From CAZQKW01 sp964594075 (GTDB lineage Bacteria > Desulfobacterota > WTBG01 > CAIYCZ01): a DNA stretch of 19,838 nt. The notes under the pieces were generated by a model, which was not told the DNA's origin, did not search any database, and saw nothing but the letters and a program-made list of their open reading frames with translations. This document shows positions 14,657 to 19,838 of this stretch, piece after piece. The stretch lies in assembly GCA_964594075.1 (NCBI GenBank), contig CAZQKW010000057.1, forward strand, positions 1 to 19,838. Reading direction: 5' to 3'. The translations under genes were made by a program, and so were the position numbers. Positions within the stretch are counted from its first letter, which is position 1; the number at the start of each line of letters is the position of its first letter.

Positions 14657-14698
14657 TATATGCTAATACCGGCACAATAAAAGAGATATTTCTCATGA

Positions 14699-16216
14699 TT
14701 ACGGTGCTGCAGCTTTTGCAGAGAGCACCCAGAACAAAACCGATAGAATAAAATATGCAGATGCGACTTCCCAATGCAGGTGTCCCGGCATACACCAGGG
14801 AAGATAGACTTCCCCGGTTTGGGAAATAGAGTGCATCAGTCCGCACAGGGTTAATGCGCCACAGGCGATGGCATACCCGGCGCAGCTCCGCGGTCTCTTG
14901 CTGATAAGAGCCGAAAGCAGCCCGCCCCACAGCATTGCAGTCAGAATGAAGCCATTGTCCAGAATAGTGAGTGTTTGATACAGCTTTTTAAGGTTCAGGG
15001 GAAGCGCCTCAGGAGAGATACGCGATTGACTTAAAAACTGACCGAGGATCATATGCACGAGATTGGCAATAGTGGGGAGAAAGGTTACGGTCACTGCCGC
15101 AGATTGCTGATGCGGCACTACTGCATAGGATAGGGAAATGATTTCAAAACCAATGAAAATAAAAATGGGTGCCAGAACGGCTTTGGGGATCAGACCGATC
15201 AGAGGCGTCATGAGCCCGGCCATTGCGCCCAGTCCGATAAAAAGGCCGGTTGCAAGCGTATACCAGGTGGTTGCGCCCATTTTTTTATAGGCCGGGTGGC
15301 CAATGTAGGGAGTTGTCTGCGCTACGCCGCCAAAGAATGCGGCAATTAAGGTAGAAAATGCCTCTGTGAGCAGAATGCTGCGGGCCCGGTAGCAATCTCC
15401 CGCACGTCTGGCGCTCTCCGTGTTGTTTATGCCGCCAATGATAGTGATGATGCCAAAGGGAATGGCAAGGGGCAGGTATTTTACCGTTTCCGGCAGCGCA
15501 GAGAAAAATCCACTACCGATGTGCGGCAGACAGAATTGAAGCTCACGTAACGGCGGCTGATAATCTGCAACATAGCCTCCCAAACCAAGCATATTATATA
15601 ACAACGAACCAAGCACAACCGCGACCAGGATACCGGGGAGCCGAAAGGGCAGCTCCATTTTCCCTGCCAGCACATAAAACATCAGCCCCAACGCCACCAT
15701 GCCCACTATGGGAAGATTGAATATCTCGATCAGCGGCAGGAAGCCGAGGAAGAGCAGGCCGATGCCGGCTATGGAGCCCAGAAGCCCGGCAGGCGGGATA
15801 ATGCGCTGCACCATGCTGCCAATAAACGAGGTGCCGACTTTTACTATCCCGATAAGAAATAAATTGGCCATGCCGATCTTCCAGGCGAGCACTGCGTCAG
15901 AGGTCGCAAGGTAGGCGGGGCCTAACACTGCGTAGGCTATGCCGATAGTTGAGGGGGTGTCAAGACCGAGCGGCATGGCGGTCGCATCGCTCCGCCCTGT
16001 TCTCCTGTTAAGCCGAACTGCCAGCCACGTATATACCACATCGCCGCACAACACGCCGAGCGCGGTTCCCGGAATCATGCGCATCAGCACAAGGTCTGCG
16101 GGATAATGAAAGGTGAAAATGAGAATAGAGCTCAAAAACACCAGATTGCCGACATTATCAAGAGTGAGCGCCAGAAAAGCGCTCAAATTTCCCCAAAAGC
16201 TGTGGTGGTTATCCAT
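14699..16216 (-). CDS. NCS2/AzgA-like permease (nucleobase-type transporter)
   Basis: The 505-residue protein is highly hydrophobic, with about 12-14 membrane helices. It is laid out like the xanthine/uracil/AzgA permeases (COG2252): an N-terminal helix ALTLDNVGNLVFLSSILIF, then DVVYTWLAVRLNRRTGRSDA, TAMPLGLDTPSTIG, and a central family-like block GGINNTESARRAGDCY with LLTEAFSTLIAAFFGG and TPYIGHPAYKKMGATTWYT. AzgA-type carriers use the proton gradient to take up purines. The substrate cannot be set here because the central motif differs from classical AzgA (GxxxTxxGVAxRAG). It sits in the inner membrane. GAGG lies about 11 nt before the ATG. It lies upstream of the SGNH gene on the same strand with a 250-bp gap, and is divergent from the APC permease. 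Confidence 0.8.
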   Translation of the reverse strand: MDNHHSFWGNLSAFLALTLDNVGNLVFLSSILIFTFHYPADLVLMRMIPGTALGVLCGDVVYTWLAVRLNRRTGRSDATAMPLGLDTPSTIGIAYAVLGPAYLATSDAVLAWKIGMANLFLIGIVKVGTSFIGSMVQRIIPPAGLLGSIAGIGLLFLGFLPLIEIFNLPIVGMVALGLMFYVLAGKMELPFRLPGILVAVVLGSLLYNMLGLGGYVADYQPPLRELQFCLPHIGSGFFSALPETVKYLPLAIPFGIITIIGGINNTESARRAGDCYRARSILLTEAFSTLIAAFFGGVAQTTPYIGHPAYKKMGATTWYTLATGLFIGLGAMAGLMTPLIGLIPKAVLAPIFIFIGFEIISLSYAVVPHQQSAAVTVTFLPTIANLVHMILGQFLSQSRISPEALPLNLKKLYQTLTILDNGFILTAMLWGGLLSALISKRPRSCAGYAIACGALTLCGLMHSISQTGEVYLPWCMPGHLHWEVASAYFILSVLFWVLSAKAAAP

Positions 16217-16223
16217 AGACTCT

Positions 16224-16376
16224 ATGCCTCAAGATGCAGCGGTATCTTTGTGTATTGATGAGTGCTGTTTTATAGATTCTTGCCGGTTTAAATCTGAGAA
16301 TTGTGCTCTCCTATACGTATCGTTTTTGGCTGGTGGTGAAAGCAGTTACGGGCAGTGCGAGCGATGCCCGTGGTGA
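16224..16376 (+). CDS. Candidate 50-residue cysteine-rich small protein
   Basis: ATG at 16224 opens a 50-codon frame ending at TGA 16374-16376. It contains seven cysteines (residues 10, 14, 15, 20, 27, 43, 46), with the patterns CIDECCFIDSCRF and GQCERCPW. This is well above chance and suggests a metal-binding mini-protein. Against it, the start lies only 8 bp from the divergent permease start, so its promoter would sit inside the permease gene, and no ribosome-binding site is clear. Its 3' end overlaps a 7-bp hairpin (ACGGGCA 16348-16354, TGCCCGT 16365-16371). Confidence 0.3.
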   Translation: MPQDAAVSLCIDECCFIDSCRFKSENCALLYVSFLAGGESSYGQCERCPW

Positions 16377-16686
16377 ACACAACGACCCGTTCCGGCGAAC
16401 ACTGCGCCCCAACAAATGAATCAGAAGCCACATAAATTGCAAGTATCTTTGTTTAGAATTTCTATAATGTTCCTTGAGCGTATAAAAACTATAACATTAT
16501 TTATTACCCAAAAATAAAAATTATTTGCATAACGCCTGAGCCTTAATATAGATTCGTAATTCTGGGAAAAAATTTATTCCTAACCGGGGGGTTTTGCCTT
16601 TCTTTAAATTTCCTGATGCATAATGTTTTACCGTTAAACAAACGGTATCGTTGCCTGTTTTTCAACCTTTCTCATAAACAGCGCTC
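16377..16686. other. AT-rich intergenic region upstream of the APC permease
   Basis: No gene is seen in this 310-bp stretch. It contains a perfect TATAAT (16463-16468) with a poorly spaced TTGCAA (16437-16442, 20 bp). An 8-bp inverted pair ATAATGTT/AACATTAT lies at 16464-16471 and 16493-16500, and a hairpin TACCGTT-aaaca-AACGGTA at 16629-16647 sits 40 bp before the permease start. The last could be an operator or a 5'-leader structure for the permease. All are motif-level observations only. Confidence 0.35.
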
Positions 16687-17967
16687 ATGCCTGATCGTTC
16701 TGCAGTAAAAAAACTCGGAACATTTGACGTATTCTGCCTGGGCGTGAATGCCATCATCGGCTCCGGTATTTTTTTATTTCCCGGCATACTTGCGCGGGAG
16801 GCCGGACCGTCATCTATCTTTGCCATTTTTATCTGCGGCATGCTGCTCATCTTTGTTGCGCTGTGCTATGCAGAACTGGGCAGCATCTTTAAACGCAATG
16901 GTGGCTCATATGTCTATGCGCGGGAGGCGTTTGGGCCTACAATCGGCTTTGCCGTGGGCTGGATGTCGTGGGTGACGGCGATATGCAGTTGGGCGGCTGT
17001 TGCAAATGCGGTGAGTTCCTACGCCGGGTATTTTCATCCTGTTTTCAATACGGTTTTTCTAACAAAATTGGTCGCATGCGGCCTTGTTTTGAGTTTTGGC
17101 ATTCTGAATTACCGGGGAATAAAGCTCGGAGCATGGGCGGTCAATCTGTTTACGCTGGCAAAACTCGCGCCACTGATGCTTTTTATCATTTTAGGGACTT
17201 TCCATGTTTCTGCAGAGCGGTTTCATCCCTTCTGGGTTGCCGGTGGCAACACATTTGGGCACGCCGTTTTTCTTTCCCTGTGGCCGCTGCAAGGTTTTGA
17301 AATAGTTCCGCTGCCGGCAGGGGAAACAAACCGCCCGCACCAGGCAATCCCCATCGCGACGATCGGCTCATTGCTATATGTTACCGTTGTCTATGTTCTG
17401 GTTCAAACGGTGTTCATGGGGGTATTTTCAGGGTTGGCAGCGCCAACGGCCAAACCGCTCGCTGATGCTGCTGCCGTATTTTTAGGGCCTGCGGGCGCAC
17501 TGCTTATGGCGCTTGGCGCGGTGGTGTCAATGATCGGCTACACTGCCGGCAACGCCCTGGGAAGCCCGCGCTTCCTGTCGGCGCTGGCTGAGGATAAAAG
17601 TCTGCCCACTATTCTCGCCACCCCTCATCCACGGTTTTTAACACCCGGCAACGCCATACTGGCAACTACGGGTCTGACCTTTTTTGCCGGGCTTTGTTTT
17701 GATTTTCAGCAACTGGTCGTCTTAAGCAATCTGGCGGTCATCTGCCAGTATCTGTCAACCTGCTGCGCGGTTATATGGCTGAGGCGCACAAAACCGGCTC
17801 TTGAACGCACCTTTACCATTCCCGGCGGGCAATTGATTGCGCTGCTGGGATGTATCGTTTCGGTGTGGCTTATCAGGCAGGTAAAAACAGAAGAACTTCT
17901 GTGGGCAGGTGCCGTGCTGGCAGCAGGATTTATTATAAAAACAGCATTAACCCGGAGAATCCAGTAG
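16687..17967 (+). CDS. APC-superfamily amino-acid permease
   Basis: The 426-residue protein has about 12 membrane helices and the APC fold signature: helix 1 with the unwound GVNAIIGSGIFLFPG motif (~19-33) that binds substrate amine and carboxylate, then CYAELGSIFKRNGGSYVYAR (59-78) and FGPTIGFAVGWMSW. A later loop reads NALGSPRFLSALAEDKSLP, typical of bacterial basic or neutral amino-acid carriers. C-terminal helices follow LRRTKPALERTFTIPGG. It imports or exchanges an amino acid across the inner membrane; the substrate is not readable. No good Shine-Dalgarno lies before the ATG. The last 21 bp overlap the 3' end of the convergent U32 gene. No transport partner or binding protein is nearby. 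Confidence 0.9.
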   Translation: MPDRSAVKKLGTFDVFCLGVNAIIGSGIFLFPGILAREAGPSSIFAIFICGMLLIFVALCYAELGSIFKRNGGSYVYAREAFGPTIGFAVGWMSWVTAICSWAAVANAVSSYAGYFHPVFNTVFLTKLVACGLVLSFGILNYRGIKLGAWAVNLFTLAKLAPLMLFIILGTFHVSAERFHPFWVAGGNTFGHAVFLSLWPLQGFEIVPLPAGETNRPHQAIPIATIGSLLYVTVVYVLVQTVFMGVFSGLAAPTAKPLADAAAVFLGPAGALLMALGAVVSMIGYTAGNALGSPRFLSALAEDKSLPTILATPHPRFLTPGNAILATTGLTFFAGLCFDFQQLVVLSNLAVICQYLSTCCAVIWLRRTKPALERTFTIPGGQLIALLGCIVSVWLIRQVKTEELLWAGAVLAAGFIIKTALTRRIQ

Positions 17968-18990
17968 CACCGATGGATAATAGCATTTAAAAATCAGGCA
18001 GGGCCACTTATACTCTTCCTGGTAATGTTTTCGGGTGTATTCGCGAAAGGTCTTTTTATCAGGCTGCTGCTCGCGTAAAAAAGTCAGCAACCGGCGCATG
18101 AATGCGACGTCTTTAATTTTTTTCTCCAGCGCGTTATCTCTGCCCACAATTTTAACCCCGGCAATCCCCATTTTCTCAAACTCAAAGAGTGCGCAGCCGC
18201 CGCAGGGGCGATCATCTATATGCAGTGCAGACCAGAAGTGTTGTCGTTCCCAGGAAATCTTTTCCTGCAAAATCTTCTCGGCTTCTTCCTCAGTCACGCC
18301 GTCCACTGCGGCAGAGATTTGATACAGCAGCATGCAGGCATTTTCATAGGATTTTTTGTCCCGCTCATCCACCAGGTCTGCCAAGCCGTGCTGGAATGTG
18401 CAGAGCCCGTCCACATTGGCGCAGCGCGAATTGAGAATGAAGACTTCAAGTTCAATACCTGAAACTTTTTGCGCTATCTCGCCAATTTCTTCAAGGGACA
18501 GGTGCCGGGGCAGAATCACCCGCGCAGCACCCAGATCACGGTAAAAATGAACTGTTTCGGCATTAAAGGCGGTGCCGGCGGTGCTGATATAAATACGTGC
18601 CGGCGAACCCATATCCTGCAGGGTGAACAGCAGGGCGGGGTCGCCGATGATAAATGCATCAGTTCCTGCATTGTGTGCCTGCTCAATGTATTTCTTAAGA
18701 TAGGGATACTGCTCGTTGCTGTAGTAGTGTTCATTGATGGTGAGCGCAACCGGGATGTTGTGTTTGTGGGCGCGGTTTACACTCTCGGCAAACGCCGCGA
18801 ACGAGTGAAAATGGGGGCTGGTTTTGATAAACTTGTTGTCTTCCTGCCGTCGGTTCAGACAGGCAGCAACGGTGTATGTTTCCCGCCAGTCTGAAGGCAG
18901 CACTCCGCAATAAAACTCATCTGCGCCGGCGGCAATAAGCGGTTCTGTTTCATCAACACAACTGAGCGGTGAAAGAATTTTAATTGGCAT
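17947..18990 (-). CDS. U32 peptidase-like family protein (Fe-S, UbiU/TrhP relatives)
   Basis: The 347-residue protein matches the U32 family: an opening PIKILSPLS and AGADEFYCGV, ALTINEHYYSNEQYP, an IGDPALL strand, then ARVILPRHLSLEEI and IELEVFILNSRCANVDGLC. Cysteines C190, C197, C219 and the pair C263/C266 (CGGC) are placed like the four [4Fe-4S] ligands of UbiU, UbiV, TrhP and RlhA. Those members hydroxylate ubiquinone precursors, tRNA or rRNA using prephenate or water-type donors; proteolytic activity is doubtful for the family. Which substrate applies here is not readable. It is cytoplasmic. It has its own near-consensus promoter and a leader of about 70 nt, and converges on the APC permease with a 21-bp overlap. 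Confidence 0.85.
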   Translation of the reverse strand: MPIKILSPLSCVDETEPLIAAGADEFYCGVLPSDWRETYTVAACLNRRQEDNKFIKTSPHFHSFAAFAESVNRAHKHNIPVALTINEHYYSNEQYPYLKKYIEQAHNAGTDAFIIGDPALLFTLQDMGSPARIYISTAGTAFNAETVHFYRDLGAARVILPRHLSLEEIGEIAQKVSGIELEVFILNSRCANVDGLCTFQHGLADLVDERDKKSYENACMLLYQISAAVDGVTEEEAEKILQEKISWERQHFWSALHIDDRPCGGCALFEFEKMGIAGVKIVGRDNALEKKIKDVAFMRRLLTFLREQQPDKKTFREYTRKHYQEEYKWPCLIFKCYYPSVLLDSPG

Positions 18991-19065
18991 AACTCTATAT
19001 CAACAAAAGTTACTACGCACAGCTCCTGCGGCAGCCCGAGAGGATCGATGGGGAGCTTATTATTA

Positions 19066-19094
19066 TTTATAAGAGATATGAAGCGCCCTGTCAA
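19066..19094 (-). promoter_or_regulatory. Near-consensus promoter of the U32 gene
   Basis: On the minus strand a perfect TTGACA (19089-19094) and TATAAA (19066-19071) are exactly 17 bp apart. Transcription should start near 19060, 70 bases before the ATG at 18990. The leader contains AGCTCC and GGAGCT arms (19051-19056 and 19021-19026 region) that could pair. Confidence 0.72.
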
Positions 19095-19118
19095 ACGAAA
19101 TGGGAACTAAAGTTTTTT

Positions 19119-19211
19119 GTCATTCTGAGCTCAGCGAAGAATCTCAAGGAATCTGTGCAGCACGGCGGCCTTCATGAGATTCTTCAGTCGCTACCGCTCC
19201 TTCAGAATGAC
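19119..19211. repeat. Dispersed GTCATTCTG palindromic repeat, copy 2
   Basis: The outer arms GTCATTCTGA (19119-19128) and TCAGAATGAC (19202-19211) and the inner arms GAAGAATCTCA (19136-19146) and TGAGATTCTTC (19175-19185) are perfect reverse complements, so the whole 93 bp can fold into a long hairpin. It is the better preserved relative of the copy at 12456-12534. Repeats with these GAAGAATCTC cores are widely scattered in many bacterial genomes. The rest of 18991-19378 shows no gene. Confidence 0.85.
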
Positions 19212-19378
19212 CGTATCGGGTGAGGTGTGGATGACAAGAGACATAGAATGCTGCATTATATAACGTGTCACAGGCGACGAGTTCCTGGTCACGAACTACG
19301 GGCTGCGAGCCCCGTTGTTTACTCATCACTCAGCACTTAGCATTGATTTGATTTCCAGCTCAATATTCAATATTTGAT

Positions 19379-19617
19379 ATGTATAATAATGGGAATGTAA
19401 AAAACAATATCTCACCGCAGCGATTTTACTATCAGAGCGGAGCAAAAGACAAATATTCCTTTGTTGAACACGTCCCCGCCGAGTGTGCAGCAAGTGCGGC
19501 GAAAAGACCTATTCACCTTCCGTCGCTGATGAGCTTCTCACGTATGCAAAAAAGGAAAGGAGACCCGCTAAAACTGTAAAAGTGCCGGTATTTAATTTTG
19601 CTGCTAAAGCGCTTTGA
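19379..19617 (+). pseudogene. Frameshifted YgiT/MqsA-type zinc-finger antitoxin relic
   Basis: Frame 1 from ATG 19379 ends FYYQSGAKDKYSFVEHVPAE (to 19483). Frame 2 continues from GTG 19483 as VCSKCGEKTYSPSVADELL, then AKTVKVPVFNFA, to TGA 19615-19617. Joined, they give VPAE-VCSKCGE...VADELL...VPVFNFA, the pattern of YgiT-type zinc-finger antitoxins. One missing base, a G in GAG-GTG-TGC now read GAGTGTGC, explains the break. The first CxxC knuckle is also lost: the N-terminus is MYNNGNVKN with no cysteine. Such antitoxins normally pair with a DUF4258/MqsR-type toxin; none is in the window. It is either a dead gene or a single sequencing error plus a divergent N-terminus; I favour a decayed gene next to a mobile-element edge. 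Confidence 0.7.
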
Positions 19618-19783
19618 GAAACAGAATGAGGGGTTCGCGATTAGCGGTTCCTGATCGGGCAATAAGTTTGTTTCAATGGGTTATTGCAAGCGGCAGAGGT
19701 CAAAGGAGGCTTCTTCTGTTAGGTTATGAGCAAGCTGTTGAAAAACATGATAGCAAAAGAGCTTGTGATACGAGATTTTATTC

Positions 19784-19836
19784 TTATTAACCGTCTCAAA
19801 ATTATATTGACATAATCATATGGATTGTTATATAGT
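19784..19836. repeat. Right copy of the 53-bp inverted terminal sequence
   Basis: This is the exact reverse complement of 1-53. On the plus strand TTGACA (19807-19812) is followed by TATAGT (19831-19836) after 18 bp or TATATA (19829-19834) after 16 bp, again pointing out of the window. The inner boundary at 19783/19784 is sharp. Between the YgiT relic and this copy (19618-19783) there is a 54-codon frame (19626-19790) running into the repeat, which I do not regard as an established gene. Confidence 0.8.
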
Positions 19837-19838
19837 AA

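Noticed and set aside
19626..19790. 54-codon frame starting MRGSRLAVPDRAISLFQW downstream of the YgiT relic
   Set aside because: It runs into the terminal repeat, has no clear ribosome-binding site and no recognised family, so it may be chance or a fragment.
1..19838. The whole window as one transposon or linear plasmid bounded by terminal inverted repeats
   Set aside because: The interior is ordinary chromosomal housekeeping with no transposase or replication gene, and the outward promoters place the element bodies outside.

Overview
The window looks like a piece of ordinary chromosome from an uncultured Gram-negative-type bacterium. It carries housekeeping genes (trmO, an RNase E/G-family nuclease, yggS), several exported proteins with cleavable signal peptides, two multi-pass transporters, good sigma70-like -35/-10 promoters, and several short dispersed palindromic repeats between genes. 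The genes are mostly of kinds shared by many phyla. A Desulfobacterota/Nitrospirota-like origin is a guess, not something the sequence proves. I see no rRNA, tRNA, CRISPR array, prophage or intact transposase.

Layout. 1-53 and 19784-19836 are identical 53-bp sequences in inverted orientation; each has an outward-facing promoter-like sequence, as if the window breaks off inside two copies of one mobile element. 268-579 (+) is a small zinc-ribbon protein. 813-2213 (-) holds a flavin-reductase-like protein, TrmO, and just upstream a truncated SWIM zinc-finger gene. 2357-2923 (+) is an exported ATP10-like thioredoxin-fold protein without cysteines. It converges on 3007-6159 (-), a large exported beta-propeller protein, and the two share a strong bidirectional terminator. 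6493-8147 (-) is a translationally coupled pair: a MinD/FlhG-like protein whose ATPase motifs are all degenerate, and an unknown protein. The promoter of the pair lies beside two identical palindromes 31 bp apart.

8625-12342 (+) is a likely five-gene operon: a stand-alone Lrp/AsnC effector domain, an AMMECR1-family protein with an export signal, an unknown small protein, a Rne/Rng ribonuclease, and the PLP-binding protein YggS. 12751-16216 (-) holds an exported SGNH/GDSL esterase with a calcium-loop-like acidic tail and an NCS2/AzgA-like permease. 16687-17967 (+) is an APC amino-acid permease. Its 3' end overlaps that of a convergent U32-family protein (17947-18990, -) with a near-consensus promoter. 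The last 800 bp are repeat-rich and hold a frameshifted YgiT/MqsA-type zinc-finger antitoxin relic.

No large new defence or mobile system is visible. The best leads are the degenerate-ATPase gene pair with its paired palindromes, the secreted AMMECR1 protein in its operon, and two gene relics (SWIM, YgiT) that do not appear as normal open reading frames.
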